A stretch of DNA of 64,000 nt from Photorhabdus bodei (GCF_003287735.1 NZ_NSCM01000006.1:79045-143044); one strand, 5' to 3'. Positions 38,344-49,813 are shown, counted from the stretch's first letter. Notes: generated by a model from the sequence alone, not told the origin. Numbers and translations are program-made.

Positions 38344-39096
38344 ATGAAGTATCGTTTGGGCGGAATCGCTCTTACCGCCGCATTACTAGTGGGATGCGCT
38401 AATTCATCTGATACTGTTGAACAGGGGCGTTCAGACCCATTGGAAGGTTTTAACCGTACAATGTTCAACTTTAATTATGATGTTCTTGACCCTTATGTTT
38501 TACGTCCAGTCGCGGTAGCGTGGCACGATTATGTGCCGATGCCTGCTCGAAATGGTTTGGGTAATTTTCTGAGTAATCTCGAAGAGCCGGCTAGTATGGT
38601 AAACAGTTTCTTGCGTGGTAACCCATATCAGGGGATGAAACATTTTAATCGTTTTTTCCTGAATACCATTTTGGGTATGGGGGGGCTGATTGATGTTGCA
38701 ACGATGGCAAACCCTAAATTGGCAAAAGAAGAGTCAAAACGCTTTGGGAGTACCCTAGGCTATTATAAGGTGGGATATGGTCCTTATGTTGTATTACCGG
38801 GCTATGGCAGTTTCACCCTACGTGATGAAGGGGGAAATTGGGCGGATATGACTTATCCAATGCTGAGTTATCTGACTATTTGGATGTCAGCCGGCAAGTG
38901 GGCATTTGAAGGTATTGAAACCCGTGCTCGTTTACTGGATTCTGATGGCTTGTTGAAGAACTCATCAGATCCTTATTTGATGATGCGTGAGGCTTATTTC
39001 CAGAGCCATGATTTTATGGCAAGAGGTGGTAAGCTGGAAGCCACGAAAAATCCGAATGCGGAAGCATTACAGGATGATTTGGATAGTATTGATTGA
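38344..39096 (+). CDS. mlaA: Outer-membrane phospholipid-transport lipoprotein MlaA (VacJ)
   Basis: 250 residues from the ATG at 38344, which follows GGAGAG and starts a proper lipoprotein signal (MKYRLGG, lipobox LVGC with C18). The open frame extends 36 bases further upstream, but that would bury the signal peptide. Conserved MlaA segments include DPLEGFNRTMFNFN, DPYVLRPVA and the glycine-rich SFLRGNPYQGMKHFNRFFLN. With OmpC/F it removes misplaced phospholipids from the outer leaflet and passes them to MlaC. It is convergent with fadL, with a shared terminator. Confidence 0.96.
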   Translation: MKYRLGGIALTAALLVGCANSSDTVEQGRSDPLEGFNRTMFNFNYDVLDPYVLRPVAVAWHDYVPMPARNGLGNFLSNLEEPASMVNSFLRGNPYQGMKHFNRFFLNTILGMGGLIDVATMANPKLAKEESKRFGSTLGYYKVGYGPYVVLPGYGSFTLRDEGGNWADMTYPMLSYLTIWMSAGKWAFEGIETRARLLDSDGLLKNSSDPYLMMREAYFQSHDFMARGGKLEATKNPNAEALQDDLDSID

Positions 39097-39127
39097 AAGT
39101 CGTTATTTGATTGTTAACTTTGTAGAT

Positions 39128-39159
39128 AAAAAAGGATAGCAGTGGAGCTATCCTTTTTT
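39128..39159. terminator. Bidirectional terminator between mlaA and fadL
   Basis: AAAAAAGGATAGC and GCTATCCTTTTTT form a perfect 13-bp stem with a 6-base loop, giving T-runs on both strands for the convergent genes. Confidence 0.93.
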
Positions 39160-39173
39160 AGGGCTGCATATTA

Positions 39174-40502
39174 TTAGAATGCGTAGTTGAAGTTCACACC
39201 GTAAAGCCAAGCAGAACCTTTAGCTTCGAATTCATATGGTACGTTAGTTGGATCAGATTTGTTTTCAGATAATCTCTCTTTGACAGTGACTTTCTGACCA
39301 TGCATATAAGAAACACCTACATCAACAGAAGCATCTTTGTTAAATGCATAAGTTGCACCAGCGCTCAGCCAGAAACGATCTTGATCTGGAATAGAGATAG
39401 AACGGTTTTCAGCAGGGATCGGGCTGTCATCAAAGGCGATACCCGTGCGGAATGTCCAATTGTCATCGTGATAATAAGTTGTACCTAAAGCAATACGGTA
39501 GGCATCTTTGAAGCCTTCATGTTTACTAAACAGGACGGAGCCGTCTTTTTTGCTAGTCCCTTTTAGTTCATCAAACTCACTCCACCCTGCATACGCTAGG
39601 CTATAGTGGATAGCCCATTTAGGTGCTACACGGTTATAACCAGAAACTTCCCAGATATCTGGCAACTTGAGATCCAATTTACCGCCAACGGTTTGACCGC
39701 CGGTAGCAGGTAAATGCACCCCCGCTCTTTCCAGCATTTTACCTACCTGAACAGGTACGTCATTCTTATAATCACCGTCTTTAAACTTAATTTTAACTTT
39801 AGAACGGTAAGTCAAGCTGTAACGGTTATTTTCATCCACTTCATACATGATGCCCGCGTTCCAGCCATAACCCCAATCTTTGCCTTCTAGGTTAGCAACT
39901 TCATCTGTTGGGTTTATGGCGCCTCGCAGTTTCTGCGACAGAATACCTGCATGACGGACAATTTTTGCATCCGCATAAACCGCGTTCAGCCCTAAACCAA
40001 AGCTAAAGTGATCATTCAGACGATAAGCACCGCTCAGATTGAAGTTCAACGTTGTCAGGTCAGTTTTACCGCCGATGGGCCCTGCTTCATAGTTATTGCT
40101 AAAATTGGTTGCCAGGCCGAAGTTGGTGGTGACCGAGGTCCCAACAAACCATTGATCATCGATTGGCATAATGAAATGTATGTTAGGTATCCAAGCGGTA
40201 GGAGCAATATTTTTAGCGTTAGTACTTTTGCCCGTTATTGGGGATTTACCGGTAATGTCAACATCAGGGTTGATATAGACAGCACCAATGGAAAATGATG
40301 GGCGATCAAACAGCGTCATTGCTGCTGGGTTACGACTTCCTACCGTTGCGTTATCAGCAACAACGCCTTCCCCGGAAAAAGCACGGCCCAAAGCCGAAGT
40401 AGAAAATTCATTTAACTGGAAACCAGCAGCGCCAGCATTTGATGAAATTATTGCCACTGCAACCGCTAATGCTGAACGGGTGAACAGGTTTTTCTGGTTC
40501 AT
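39174..40502 (-). CDS. fadL: Long-chain fatty acid outer-membrane transporter
   Basis: 442 residues from the ATG at 40502 (GAGGG 8 bases upstream; a TTG two codons earlier is not needed). A Sec signal peptide ends at about SNAGA, giving a mature protein that starts [16 protein letters not shown], the typical FadL N-terminal hatch. Close similarity to E. coli FadL runs throughout ([49 protein letters not shown]) and ends with aromatic NYAF for barrel assembly. It lets long-chain fatty acids diffuse into the outer membrane. FadR-like sites lie upstream. Confidence 0.96.
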   Translation of the reverse strand: MNQKNLFTRSALAVAVAIISSNAGAAGFQLNEFSTSALGRAFSGEGVVADNATVGSRNPAAMTLFDRPSFSIGAVYINPDVDITGKSPITGKSTNAKNIAPTAWIPNIHFIMPIDDQWFVGTSVTTNFGLATNFSNNYEAGPIGGKTDLTTLNFNLSGAYRLNDHFSFGLGLNAVYADAKIVRHAGILSQKLRGAINPTDEVANLEGKDWGYGWNAGIMYEVDENNRYSLTYRSKVKIKFKDGDYKNDVPVQVGKMLERAGVHLPATGGQTVGGKLDLKLPDIWEVSGYNRVAPKWAIHYSLAYAGWSEFDELKGTSKKDGSVLFSKHEGFKDAYRIALGTTYYHDDNWTFRTGIAFDDSPIPAENRSISIPDQDRFWLSAGATYAFNKDASVDVGVSYMHGQKVTVKERLSENKSDPTNVPYEFEAKGSAWLYGVNFNYAF

Positions 40503-40586
40503 AACCAAAACCCTCTTGTTTATTATTTAACTATGCCACTTATCTTATCAAGGAGCGCAGGATTGTAGGGTCGGTTTGCCTCGCTG

Positions 40587-40601
40587 ACAAATCAGACCAG
40601 T
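40587..40601 (-). promoter_or_regulatory. Candidate FadR site upstream of fadL
   Basis: The minus strand reads ACTGGTCTGATTTGT, close to the FadR consensus as I recall it (CTGGTCYGAYYTGT). A second weaker copy, AGGTCTGATAACAGT, lies at 40612-40626. Both are within 125 bp of the fadL start. Confidence 0.5.
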
Positions 40602-41011
40602 CGTGAAGTATAGGTCTGATAACAGTTGGTGTTGCAAGGATGTTTTCAAAATATTACCAAGTTGATATCAAAAACGCGACTCAGTTAACAAAAAAATGAT
40701 TTTTGATATTAATAAAAATGTTTAAAAATGATTTTTTAAGATCAAATTTCGGCAGATAAATATACTTTAAGGGGTAGAACGAGTTTTCCGGTAGTTTAAG
40801 AGAGATAAGATATTAAAATTCATTATGAATATTTGAGTAATGAAATTATGACTGATGTAATAAGCCAGTGTCGCACAAAAGCAAAAGCTTGCGAACATGT
40901 TCGAATAAGCATTGAAACCATTTAGCCATTAAATAAATTAAAGTTGCGCTTCCTCTCATTTTTGGTTTATTCAGGTTTGCTATTTATAAACATTACGCTA
41001 ACAATGATCTG

Positions 41012-41028
41012 TCAGGTCAGACCTGTCC
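41012..41028 (+). promoter_or_regulatory. Candidate FadR operator upstream of fadI
   Basis: TCAGGTCAGACCTGTCC contains the near-palindromic GGTCAGACC core of FadR sites, 64 bp before the fadI start. FadR repression of fadIJ is established in E. coli. Confidence 0.55.
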
Positions 41029-41091
41029 AGGTTGGTTGAAGAGTTTTTTCAGTAATTTGATTCAGTTAACGATAATCTTTCAGGAGCCGTT

Positions 41092-42402
41092 ATGAGTCGT
41101 CCTTTAACAAAAGTGACACATCAAGGTGATCGTATCGCCATTGTCAGTGGGCTACGCATTCCATTTGCTAAACAGGCAACATCGTATCACGACATACCGG
41201 CTGTGGATTTGGGTAAATCAGTCGTCAGCGAACTTGTGACAAGGAGTGGTTTACTCCCTGAAAAGATTGACCAACTGGTGTTTGGGCAAGTAGTGCAAAT
41301 GCCTGAAGCGCCGAATATTGCCCGTGAAATCGTTCTTGGTACTGGGTTAAGTGTGAGTACTGATGCTTACAGTGTATCCCGTGCATGTGCCACTAGTTTC
41401 CAGGCGATTGCTAATGTGGCTGAAAGCATTATGGCTGGCACGGTGAATATCGGGATTGCTGGTGGAGCAGATTCTTCGTCTGTATTGCCGATTGGTGTGA
41501 CTAAATCCTTGGCTCGTACTCTGGTGGAGATGAATAAGGCTAAAACGCTATCGCAACGCCTAAAGTTACTTAGCCGCCTTAAATTTCGTGATTTATTGCC
41601 TGTATCTCCGGCGGTAGCGGAATATTCGACGGGTCTGCGTATGGGAGATACCGCGGAACAGATGGCGAAGACTTACCGTATCAGTCGAGAAGATCAGGAT
41701 GCATTAGCACATCGCTCCCATATTCTGGCAGCAAAAGCTTGGGAACAGGGATTGTTGGTTGATGAAGTCATGACAGCTCACTTCCCTCCATACCGTGAAG
41801 CATTATTTGAAGATAATAATATTCGTAAAAATTCTGTACTGACCTCTTATGCGAAGCTGCGTCCGGCATTTGACCGTAAGTACGGCACGGTCACTGCTGC
41901 AAACAGTACACCGCTGACGGATGGTGCAGCGGCGGTCATATTGATGCGTGAATCAGTGGCTAAGGCGTTGGGAATAAAACCGCTTGGTTATCTGCGTAGC
42001 TATGCATTCTCGGCCATTGATGTCTGGCAAGATATGTTATTAGGGCCGTCATACGCCACGCCAATAGCGCTCGATCGTGCAGGTATTACACTGAAAGATC
42101 TAACTTTAATCGATATGCATGAAGCTTTTGCGGCTCAGACACTGGCAAACCTGAAAATGTTTGCCAGTGATGAATTTGCTCGTAATAAATTAGGGCGTGC
42201 TCAGGCAATTGGTGAAGTCGATATGGACAAATTTAATGTCTTAGGGGGTTCAATCGCTTATGGGCACCCATTTGCAGCAACAGGAGCTCGTATGGTGACG
42301 CAGGTATTGAATGAGTTGCGTCGTCGTGGCGGTGGCCTTGGGCTGACAACAGCTTGTGCTGCTGGCGGGTTGGGCACAGCTATGGTATTGGAGGTGGAAT
42401 AA
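41092..42402 (+). CDS. fadI: 3-ketoacyl-CoA thiolase, beta subunit of the FadIJ complex
   Basis: 436 residues of the thiolase family. The nucleophile C99 in SRACATSFQ, the GH pair in [16 protein letters not shown], and the second cysteine in TACAAGGLG are all in place. It cleaves 3-ketoacyl-CoA to acetyl-CoA in beta-oxidation and is the FadI rather than FadA type by length. ATG after AGGAG. Its TAA overlaps the fadJ ATG (TAATG), so the two are translationally coupled. Confidence 0.96.
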   Translation: MSRPLTKVTHQGDRIAIVSGLRIPFAKQATSYHDIPAVDLGKSVVSELVTRSGLLPEKIDQLVFGQVVQMPEAPNIAREIVLGTGLSVSTDAYSVSRACATSFQAIANVAESIMAGTVNIGIAGGADSSSVLPIGVTKSLARTLVEMNKAKTLSQRLKLLSRLKFRDLLPVSPAVAEYSTGLRMGDTAEQMAKTYRISREDQDALAHRSHILAAKAWEQGLLVDEVMTAHFPPYREALFEDNNIRKNSVLTSYAKLRPAFDRKYGTVTAANSTPLTDGAAAVILMRESVAKALGIKPLGYLRSYAFSAIDVWQDMLLGPSYATPIALDRAGITLKDLTLIDMHEAFAAQTLANLKMFASDEFARNKLGRAQAIGEVDMDKFNVLGGSIAYGHPFAATGARMVTQVLNELRRRGGGLGLTTACAAGGLGTAMVLEVE

Positions 42403-44585
42403 TGACTCAGGCTCAGCATGATGCTGCACCCATCACTACGGGTACAAACCAAACTGCTTCTGTTTTCAGTTTTGATGTCAGGCCAGATAAGATCGGCATT
42501 ATCACCATTAATGTACCGGGAGAAAAGGTAAATACGCTAAAAGCAGAATTTGTTGATCAATTTCTGAATGTTTTCAAGCAAGCTCAGCAATCTTCTGGTC
42601 TTAAAGGATTAATATTGATTTCCGGTAAGTCGGATACGTTTATTGCTGGTGCTGATATTTCTATGATTGCCGGATGTAAGACCAAAGAAGATGCGCGAGA
42701 TTTGGCTGAAAAGGGTCAGAAACTATTTTCTCAGATAGCCAATTACCCCTTGCCTGTCGTAGCAGCAATTCATGGCGCTTGTTTGGGGGGCGGTTTGGAA
42801 TTGGCGCTTGCATGTCATTGGCGTGTATGTTCACAGGATGATAAAACTCGTCTTGGATTACCGGAAGTTCAACTTGGGTTATTACCCGGCTCTGGTGGTA
42901 CTCAGCGGTTGCCAAGGCTTATTGGTGTTAGTTCAGCGTTGGATATCATTCTGACAGGTAAACAGCTACGGGCGAAACAGGCATTACGGCTCGGATTGGT
43001 GGATGATGTTGTGCCGTTGGATATTCTGCTAGACATTGCTATCGAAAAAGTCAAAAAGGGTATTCCTGTGCGTAAGCCTTTGCCGTGGCAACAGCGGCTA
43101 TTAGTTGGCCCCGTGGGAAGATACTTTTTGTTTAATATTGTTCGTAAAAAGACACTGGCGAAAACTCGTGGTCATTATCCTGCACCTGAACGAATTATTG
43201 AAGTTGTCAAAGAAGGTCTTGAAAAAGGCATGAGCCAGGGTTTACGGGCTGAGGCGGTAGCATTTGGTGAACTGGCAATGACACGGGAATCTGCTGCTTT
43301 ACGTAATCTGTTTTTTGCTGCAACTTCGTTGAAGAATGAAACGGGGTCATCAGAGAAGCCGGCGGAGATCAAGCGCGTTGGTATATTAGGTGGTGGTTTG
43401 ATGGGCGGAGGCATTGCGAATGTAACAGCCACTCGTGGCAAACTACCGGTGCGGATTAAAGATATTAATGAAAAGGGCATTAGCCAGGTATTGAAATATA
43501 CTTGGGATTTGTTGTCCAAGCGGGTGAAGCAAAAACGACTACGCCCGGCAGAGTGTGCTCAACAAATGATGCTAATTTCAGGAACAGTAGATTATCGTGG
43601 TTTCGCACAAACCGATATTGTTGTTGAAGCAGTGTTTGAGGATTTGCCACTAAAACAGCAAATGGTGGCAGAAATTGAAACGAATGCTAAACCAGAAACC
43701 ATATTTGCATCTAATACATCTTCACTACCTATCCATCAGATTGCTGAAAAAGCCCAACGACCAGAGCAGGTTATTGGTCTGCATTATTTTAGTCCAGTGG
43801 ATAAGATGCCGCTGGTGGAAGTTATTCCACATCAAGGGACCAGTGAGAAAACGATTGCTACAGCCGTTTCTTTGGCGAAGAAACAGGGTAAAACCGCTAT
43901 CGTGGTAGGTGATAAAGCCGGGTTTTATGTAAACCGGATTCTTGTCCCTTATATTAGTGAGGCCGCGCATTGCCTGGTAGCAGGAGAACCTATTGACCAT
44001 ATCGATGGAGCACTGGTTAATTTTGGTTTTCCAGTAGGGCCGATTAATTTATTGGATGAAGTAGGTATTGATGTTGGCACCAAAATCATGCCGATTCTGG
44101 TAGAACAACTAGGTCCGCGTTTTGCTGCGCCTGAGTCTCTCGATGCTGTACTGAAAGATGGTCGTAAGGGTAGGAAAAATGGCCGTGGTTTCTATTTATA
44201 TGCCTCAGGGTCCAGAAAATTCTGGCAGTTTGGTAAGAAAGGCAAAAAAGTTGATAGCTCAGTTTATACCTTGCTAAATATAACACCTGAGTCGCACATG
44301 CTCTCGTCAGAAATTGCTCAACGTTGTGTGATGCTAATGCTTAATGAAGCTGTTCGTTGCTTGGATGAAGGCATTATCAGAAGTCCGCGTGATGGTGATA
44401 TTGGGGCGGTATTTGGCATTGGTTTTCCGCCATTCTTTGGTGGTCCATTCCGTTATATTGATAGTCTTGGTTGTGCCAGAGTGGTGGAGATTCTGCGTAG
44501 GCTGGAAAGCCAGTATGGAGACAGATTTGTACCTTGTGAATGTTTAATGAAAATGGCTGAACAGAATAAAAGTTTTTATCCATAG
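42402..44585 (+). CDS. fadJ: Fatty-acid oxidation complex alpha subunit FadJ
   Basis: 727 residues from the ATG at 42402; the open frame extends 48 bases into fadI, but TAATG coupling and the GGAGGTGG just upstream fix the start. The N-terminal third is an enoyl-CoA hydratase ([17 protein letters not shown] and [18 protein letters not shown] hold the two glutamates). The rest is a 3-hydroxyacyl-CoA dehydrogenase with the NAD motif [13 protein letters not shown] and catalytic histidine in [18 protein letters not shown]. Together with FadI it performs the last three beta-oxidation steps. Confidence 0.96.
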   Translation: MTQAQHDAAPITTGTNQTASVFSFDVRPDKIGIITINVPGEKVNTLKAEFVDQFLNVFKQAQQSSGLKGLILISGKSDTFIAGADISMIAGCKTKEDARDLAEKGQKLFSQIANYPLPVVAAIHGACLGGGLELALACHWRVCSQDDKTRLGLPEVQLGLLPGSGGTQRLPRLIGVSSALDIILTGKQLRAKQALRLGLVDDVVPLDILLDIAIEKVKKGIPVRKPLPWQQRLLVGPVGRYFLFNIVRKKTLAKTRGHYPAPERIIEVVKEGLEKGMSQGLRAEAVAFGELAMTRESAALRNLFFAATSLKNETGSSEKPAEIKRVGILGGGLMGGGIANVTATRGKLPVRIKDINEKGISQVLKYTWDLLSKRVKQKRLRPAECAQQMMLISGTVDYRGFAQTDIVVEAVFEDLPLKQQMVAEIETNAKPETIFASNTSSLPIHQIAEKAQRPEQVIGLHYFSPVDKMPLVEVIPHQGTSEKTIATAVSLAKKQGKTAIVVGDKAGFYVNRILVPYISEAAHCLVAGEPIDHIDGALVNFGFPVGPINLLDEVGIDVGTKIMPILVEQLGPRFAAPESLDAVLKDGRKGRKNGRGFYLYASGSRKFWQFGKKGKKVDSSVYTLLNITPESHMLSSEIAQRCVMLMLNEAVRCLDEGIIRSPRDGDIGAVFGIGFPPFFGGPFRYIDSLGCARVVEILRRLESQYGDRFVPCECLMKMAEQNKSFYP

Positions 44586-44617
44586 TGGTGGCTTGTACTG
44601 TATTGATGAAAAGATGG

Positions 44618-44643
44618 ATTCCGGTGCCGTGGGGCTCCGGAAT
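44618..44643 (+). terminator. Weak hairpin after fadJ
   Basis: ATTCCGG (44618-44624) pairs with CCGGAAT (44637-44643). No T-run follows immediately, so termination is uncertain. Confidence 0.35.
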
Positions 44644-44842
44644 TATATTAAGTGTTTTTGAATAAAAAAGATCTCTTTATAGGTTCAAACAACATCTATT
44701 GGGTTGTCGTTCAATCATTTTATTTGTTTTTGTTTTGAGTAGAATGCTTGTTCACCCTGTCTGAAATGTTTTTTGTAGAAACAATTTTTATTGTATAACT
44801 CAGAAGTGGGATAACTGCACTTACTCATTCATACGGTGGACT

Positions 44843-45325
44843 ATGCAAATTTTTATTATGCGTCATGGTGACGCGGCTTTAGATGCAATTAGCGATGCTG
44901 CCCGGCAACTCACTCCTCGCGGTTTTGATGAATCGCAAAAAATGGCTTGTTGGTTAGCACAGCAAAAGCATCAGATTGATCTCGTATTGGTGAGTCCTTA
45001 TATTCGCGCTGAACAAACGTTACAGATTGTTCGTAAATCCTTATCTTTGCCGGATGGTGAAGAGGTGTTGTTGGGATTAACGCCGTCAGGTGATGCTGCT
45101 ACAGTGAGTAGTTATCTCCAGTTTCTTGCTGAGCAAGGTCATAACGCTGTTTTAGTTGTCTCTCACTTACCATTAGTCAGCTACTTAGTTGCTGAGCTAT
45201 GTCCGGCAGAAACACCACCGATGTTTGCAACTTCTGCAATGATATGCGTGGATTTAAACAGCCAGACTGGCAAAGGGACTCTTGCCTGGCAGGTCAGTCC
45301 GTCTCAATTGGTAGCAAAAGCCTAA
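44843..45325 (+). CDS. sixA: Phosphohistidine phosphatase SixA
   Basis: 160 residues of the histidine phosphatase superfamily with the RHG motif at the very start (MQIFIMRHGDA; catalytic H8) and the second histidine in VSHLPLVSYLV. SixA removes phosphate from histidine on phosphotransfer proteins (ArcB, and the nitrogen PTS in E. coli). It follows fadIJ, as in E. coli, and converges with smrB. Confidence 0.95.
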   Translation: MQIFIMRHGDAALDAISDAARQLTPRGFDESQKMACWLAQQKHQIDLVLVSPYIRAEQTLQIVRKSLSLPDGEEVLLGLTPSGDAATVSSYLQFLAEQGHNAVLVVSHLPLVSYLVAELCPAETPPMFATSAMICVDLNSQTGKGTLAWQVSPSQLVAKA

Positions 45326-45345
45326 TAATTCAGCGGCGTATTGGC

Positions 45346-45882
45346 TCAAGGCTCATCAAGTTCGATAAGCATCAATAGTGCGGCGTTACCTCCCCATTCC
45401 TTTGGCGCTTGATGAAAGGCTATGATATCTGGGTGTTGGGCTAACCACAGAGGTGTTTGCTGTTTGAGAATGTGTTTTCCGTGGCCGTGCATGATACAGG
45501 CACAATAGACATGTTCACGACGGCAAGCAGCGATCAATGCTCCAATTTCCTGTTTGGCCTGCATTTGAGTTAATCCGTGTAAATCAAGAAACAGTTCTGG
45601 CGAATAGTCACCTCGACGTAATTTCTTCAATTCATAATGGTTTGTATCTTCCCTTACGTAACGGGTAGGGCCCTCGGTATCAAGGTTGGGCTGAAATTCA
45701 TCAGAAAAATAGTAGCTGGCATCAATTTGCTCTTGCTGAATTCGTTCAGGGGCAATATAGCTGGTTTTTTTTCTTCTGGGAGAATGTAAGACGGTATCCT
45801 GGTTGATGCGTTTAGTGCCTGTTACCGATTGTTGAAATAAGTGAATCTCTTCCTCATTCAGGGAGTATTTATTTTTCATCAT
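45346..45882 (-). CDS. smrB: Ribosome-rescue endonuclease SmrB
   Basis: 178 residues. The C-terminal Smr domain is intact: [20 protein letters not shown] and [20 protein letters not shown]. The N-terminal half matches E. coli YfcN ([20 protein letters not shown]). SmrB cleaves mRNA at collided ribosomes. In E. coli the divergent neighbour is prmB; here the hut island occupies that gap. The start may be this ATG or the next one. Confidence 0.94.
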   Translation of the reverse strand: MMKNKYSLNEEEIHLFQQSVTGTKRINQDTVLHSPRRKKTSYIAPERIQQEQIDASYYFSDEFQPNLDTEGPTRYVREDTNHYELKKLRRGDYSPELFLDLHGLTQMQAKQEIGALIAACRREHVYCACIMHGHGKHILKQQTPLWLAQHPDIIAFHQAPKEWGGNAALLMLIELDEP

Positions 45883-46057
45883 TGCTCAGTTGATTAAACC
45901 ATTTTGTGACAAGTGTACTGCATCTTTTTAACTATTAAACCTGATTATGTTTAATAAAACCTGATTTTACCGAGTTTGTGGTTTAAAAATGCTGATAAGA
46001 AGGTATATCCAGATAGTTAATAAAATAATTTGACAATGACAGTGGGTTGGAAAATAA

Positions 46058-46072
46058 ATGTATATACAATTA
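46058..46072. promoter_or_regulatory. Candidate HutC operator upstream of hutI
   Basis: ATGTATATACAATTA contains the palindrome TGTATATACA and ends 43 bases before the hutI start. A matching ATGTATGTACAACTA lies upstream of hutU. Two sites in the same regulon plus an encoded HutC make this a good operator candidate. Confidence 0.6.
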
Positions 46073-46115
46073 AAAAACTGATTTATCAGATACAGACCAA
46101 TACAGGATGCTGATC

Positions 46116-47363
46116 ATGGTAATAGAACTGTGTGATACTGATATCATCTGGCGTAATGCAAGACTGGCAACAATGGATCCTGCTGTTAATGCAGCTTACG
46201 GATTATTAAAAGAATATGATCTTGTGGTGCGTGATGACAAAATTTTAGCTATTTTGCCCACTGCAACATTACAGACGAGTCGTTGCCAGGTAATTGATGT
46301 CCAACAACGCTTAATTACCCCTGGTTTAATCGATTGTCACACCCATTTAGTGTTTGGTGGTAACCGGGCTTATGAGTGGGAACAGCGTTTAAATGGTATG
46401 TCCTATGCTGAACTCAGCGCTCAGGGAGGGGGGATTAATGCGACAGTTTCTGCGACTCGGGCCAGTTCTCATGAGCAACTTGAGCGTTCCGCGCAACAAC
46501 GACTTGCTGCATTTATGGCCGAAGGTGTGACCACTATTGAGATTAAATCGGGTTATGGATTAAATCTGGAAAATGAAGAAAAGTTGCTACAGGTTGCGCA
46601 GCACTTGGCGCGACATAACCCGATCGAGATCAGCCCCACATTGCTTGCTGCTCATACTTGTCCACCTGAATATAAGCATAATCCCGATGCTTATATGGAT
46701 CTGATTTGCGAAGATATCCTTCCACAACTTTGGCAAAAAGGGCTGTTTGAGGCAGTAGATGTTTTTTGTGAGAGTGTAGGATTTAATCTGGCACAAACTG
46801 AGCGACTCTTTCAGGAAGCACAGCGTTGGAACATTCCAGTAAAAGGTCATGTGGAACAGTTATCTCATTTAGGCGGGAGTGAACTGGTCGCTCGCTATCA
46901 TGGTCTTTCTGTGGATCATATTGAATATTTAGATCAGGAGGGAGTTGAGTCGCTCAGTCACAGTGGTACGGTAGCTGTTTTGCTTCCTGGTGCGTTCTAC
47001 TTTTTGCAGGAAACACAGCGCCCTCCTATTGATTTATTGCGGCAATTTAATGTGCCGATAGCTGTATCTACCGATTTTAATCCTGGAACCAGCCCATTTG
47101 CTTCTTTGCGAATGACCATGAATATGGCATGTGTCCAATTTGGATTGACTCCTGAAGAGGTATGGTTAGGTGTAACCCGACATGCGGCTCGTGCATTGGG
47201 CAGAGAACAGCGTCACGGACAGTTGCGTGCAGGAGCTTACGCCGATTTTGTTGTCTGGGATGCAGAAAATCCCGTTGATATTTTCTATGAGTTGGGGCAT
47301 AACCCTTTGAATACCAGAGTATTTCGTGGTGTTATGACTCATTCCAGCATATATAACAGATAA
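46116..47363 (+). CDS. hutI: Imidazolonepropionase
   Basis: 415 residues from the ATG at 46116, preceded by AGGATGCTG; an alternative ATG at 46107 has no spacing for a ribosome site. The amidohydrolase fold shows the metal motif [10 protein letters not shown], the histidines in AAHTCPP, and [10 protein letters not shown]. It opens imidazolonepropionate to N-formimidoyl-glutamate in histidine breakdown. First gene of hutIGC, 10 bases before hutG. Confidence 0.96.
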   Translation: MVIELCDTDIIWRNARLATMDPAVNAAYGLLKEYDLVVRDDKILAILPTATLQTSRCQVIDVQQRLITPGLIDCHTHLVFGGNRAYEWEQRLNGMSYAELSAQGGGINATVSATRASSHEQLERSAQQRLAAFMAEGVTTIEIKSGYGLNLENEEKLLQVAQHLARHNPIEISPTLLAAHTCPPEYKHNPDAYMDLICEDILPQLWQKGLFEAVDVFCESVGFNLAQTERLFQEAQRWNIPVKGHVEQLSHLGGSELVARYHGLSVDHIEYLDQEGVESLSHSGTVAVLLPGAFYFLQETQRPPIDLLRQFNVPIAVSTDFNPGTSPFASLRMTMNMACVQFGLTPEEVWLGVTRHAARALGREQRHGQLRAGAYADFVVWDAENPVDIFYELGHNPLNTRVFRGVMTHSSIYNR

Positions 47364-47373
47364 GGAGCGGTAA

Positions 47374-48330
47374 ATGAATTTATGGCATGCTACTTCGCCG
47401 ACTATTTGGCAAGGACGAAATGATTTGGCAGAAGCGGATAATGCACTCCGGCTTTTTCAAACAGTTAAAGTATCTCCGTATTTTACGCCGGAAGAATTTT
47501 CTCACTATATTGCTCTCTTAGGGTTTGAATGTGATGAAGGTGTAAAGCGCAATCAGGGGAGGCCTGGTGCCAATCAAGGCCCTGATTATTTGCGGCAGTC
47601 GTTGGCAAATATGGCTAGTCATAAAGGGCATGATAGATTGGTGGATTTGGGAAGCGTTCGTGCTAATCCCAATCAATTGAGTGAAGCACAACAATCCTTG
47701 TCTGATGCCGTTACCCAATGTCAATGTCAGAACGTACGTACCTTGGTATTGGGTGGTGGACATGAAACGGCTTTTGCTCATGGTGTTGGCATGTATGATG
47801 CTTTTCCACATCAACGTGTTGGTATTATTAACTTTGATGCTCATCTCGATTTACGGCGTTCGCCGCAGCCCACTTCTGGTACACCATTTCGTCAACTTGC
47901 TGAATATTGTCAGCAACATCAACGTCTATTTCACTATACTTGCATTGGCGCAAGTTTGGCGTCTAATACGCAGGCATTGGTGGATGAAGCAAATCGCTTG
48001 AACGCTACGATTATCTGGGATAATCAATGTCGTGAAACTATGCTGGACAAGGTACAACAGCAGATACAAGATATACTCCAGCAAGTTGATTTGATTTACA
48101 TGACGATCGATTTGGATGTATTACCTGCTTATCAGATGCCAGCAGTCTCTGCGCCAGCCGCATTGGGGCTGCCATTGGAGCGCCTTCTGCAATTAATTCA
48201 GCCAATTTGTCAGAGCGGTAAACTACAGGCGGCTGATTTGGTTGAGCTCAATCCAATATTTGATATACAAGGTATAGGTGGAAGAGCAGCAGCACGTCTT
48301 GCCTGGCAATTAGCACATTGGTGGTATTGA
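47374..48330 (+). CDS. hutG: Formimidoylglutamase
   Basis: 318 residues of the ureohydrolase (arginase/agmatinase) family, with manganese ligands in [20 protein letters not shown] and TIDLDVLPA. This HutG type hydrolyses N-formimidoyl-glutamate to glutamate plus formamide, in contrast to the HutF route through formylglutamate. The start is ATG after AAGGAGCGGTAA, 10 bases after hutI. The formamide produced is a substrate for AmiF at 33612. Confidence 0.95.
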   Translation: MNLWHATSPTIWQGRNDLAEADNALRLFQTVKVSPYFTPEEFSHYIALLGFECDEGVKRNQGRPGANQGPDYLRQSLANMASHKGHDRLVDLGSVRANPNQLSEAQQSLSDAVTQCQCQNVRTLVLGGGHETAFAHGVGMYDAFPHQRVGIINFDAHLDLRRSPQPTSGTPFRQLAEYCQQHQRLFHYTCIGASLASNTQALVDEANRLNATIIWDNQCRETMLDKVQQQIQDILQQVDLIYMTIDLDVLPAYQMPAVSAPAALGLPLERLLQLIQPICQSGKLQAADLVELNPIFDIQGIGGRAAARLAWQLAHWWY

Positions 48331-48435
48331 TTATCTAAAATAACAGTACTATTGTGTTTTCTATTTTGGCAAAGATAGCTTGATAAAGTGAGTGTAATTA
48401 ATCACTTAACATTTTTACAGCATAAGGAATTTATT

Positions 48436-49167
48436 GTGACGACGCATTTATCAGGATCATTTGCCAAACCTGCGCCTCTGTATGCCAAAGTGAAACAATC
48501 TATCATTGAAAAAATCTACACCGGTGAATGGAAATCAAATGATCGTGTTCCTTCTGAAGCTGAATTGGTTAAACAGTTTAACTGTAGCCGTATGACTGCT
48601 AACCGTGCACTGCGTGAGTTGACCGCTGAAGGGCTATTAGTACGGCTGCAAGGCGTGGGATCGTTTGTCGCAGAACCGAAGGGGCAATCCGCTCTGTTCG
48701 AAATTCACAGCATTGCTGATGAGATTTCAGCTCGTTCTCATCAGCATCGCTGTAAAATATTAAAATTATCCGAGCTGGATGCGGATGTGAAACAGGCCGC
48801 TGAATTGGACATTATTGTTGGTACGCCGATTTATCATTCGGTTATTGTCCATTATGAAAACGATGTTCCTGTTCAAATAGAAGATCGTTATGTTAATGCC
48901 CAAGCGGTGCCTGATTATTTGCAACAGGATTTTACGAAACTTACGCCACACGATTATTTGTCAATGATTGCACCTCTAACGGAAGGTGAACATATTGTGG
49001 AAGCTATTGCTGGCGATCCTCGATCCTGCAAGTTGTTGCAAATTGAGTCAGGGGCTCCCTGTTTGTTAATTAGTCGCCGAACTTGGTCGACTCATTATAC
49101 TGTTTCCAGTGCCAGGCTGTTATTTCCGGGTAATCGGTATAAATTGAAAGGACGTTTCAACTCATAG
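48436..49167 (+). CDS. hutC: Histidine-utilisation repressor HutC (GntR family)
   Basis: 243 residues from the GTG at 48436, chosen for AAGGAATTTATT upstream; the frame is open 48 bases further. An N-terminal winged helix (PLYAKVKQSIIEKIYTG through MTANRALRELTAEG) precedes a UTRA effector domain that senses urocanate in this family. It should repress hutIGC and hutUH through the TGTATRTACA sites. Its last 11 bases overlap the convergent HAD gene. Confidence 0.94.
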   Translation: MTTHLSGSFAKPAPLYAKVKQSIIEKIYTGEWKSNDRVPSEAELVKQFNCSRMTANRALRELTAEGLLVRLQGVGSFVAEPKGQSALFEIHSIADEISARSHQHRCKILKLSELDADVKQAAELDIIVGTPIYHSVIVHYENDVPVQIEDRYVNAQAVPDYLQQDFTKLTPHDYLSMIAPLTEGEHIVEAIAGDPRSCKLLQIESGAPCLLISRRTWSTHYTVSSARLLFPGNRYKLKGRFNS

Positions 49168-49813
49168 CTATATCCTCATAACTGATTTTTTTCCGTATGA
49201 GTTGATAGGGTTGCCATAGATCATTACCTTCATAATGGATTAATGCGATTTCACGTATTTTATCCGTTCCATTTATGGCAACCGTATTGGTAAGCGCATT
49301 AAATAAGGGGATGTCAGAGCCAGAATCACCATAGGCAACACATTTTTCCAAATTTAGCCCATGTTCCTGTACATATTTTTTCACTATCTGTAATTTACTT
49401 TCGGGCGTTAATATCTGTTCTGGATCAATCGATTCACGAAAAGGTAAAGCAGGAAAATTTGATGCAACAACGATATCAACCCCAAATTTTTTTAAATGTT
49501 GGGCAAAGAAGTCTGGTGATAGGGTAATGACCATAGATATTTCACCTTTGGTTCTGATATCGTCAAAAACCTCTTTTATTCCTCCAATCCACGGTGAGGC
49601 ATGAAAAACTTTAGCAACGTCAGCGTACTGCAAGTTTGACCATAGACGTTGTAATTCAGCGGCAAATTTCTTGGTATCTATATCTCCTTGAGAAAATTGT
49701 TTTTCCAGCAGATGAAGCTCTGTCAGGCAATTCATTGTACGGGCAATTTCCAGACTTGCTGTGGTTCCTCTGAGAAGAGTGCCGTCCATATCAAAAACAT
49801 GTAATACTTTCAT
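49157..49813 (-). CDS. HAD-superfamily phosphatase (phosphoserine-phosphatase-like)
   Basis: 218 residues. HAD motif I is FDMDGTLLRGTT with the nucleophilic aspartate and its acid/base partner, motif II is in MVITLSPDFF, and motif IV is YGDSGSDIPLF. The helical cap between motifs I and II fits the SerB-like group. The substrate is unknown; it is not the housekeeping serB by its short length. It overlaps the end of hutC by 11 bases and precedes an FAD oxidoreductase gene on the same strand with a 113-bp gap. Confidence 0.8.
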   Translation of the reverse strand: MKVLHVFDMDGTLLRGTTASLEIARTMNCLTELHLLEKQFSQGDIDTKKFAAELQRLWSNLQYADVAKVFHASPWIGGIKEVFDDIRTKGEISMVITLSPDFFAQHLKKFGVDIVVASNFPALPFRESIDPEQILTPESKLQIVKKYVQEHGLNLEKCVAYGDSGSDIPLFNALTNTVAINGTDKIREIALIHYEGNDLWQPYQLIRKKISYEDIAMS

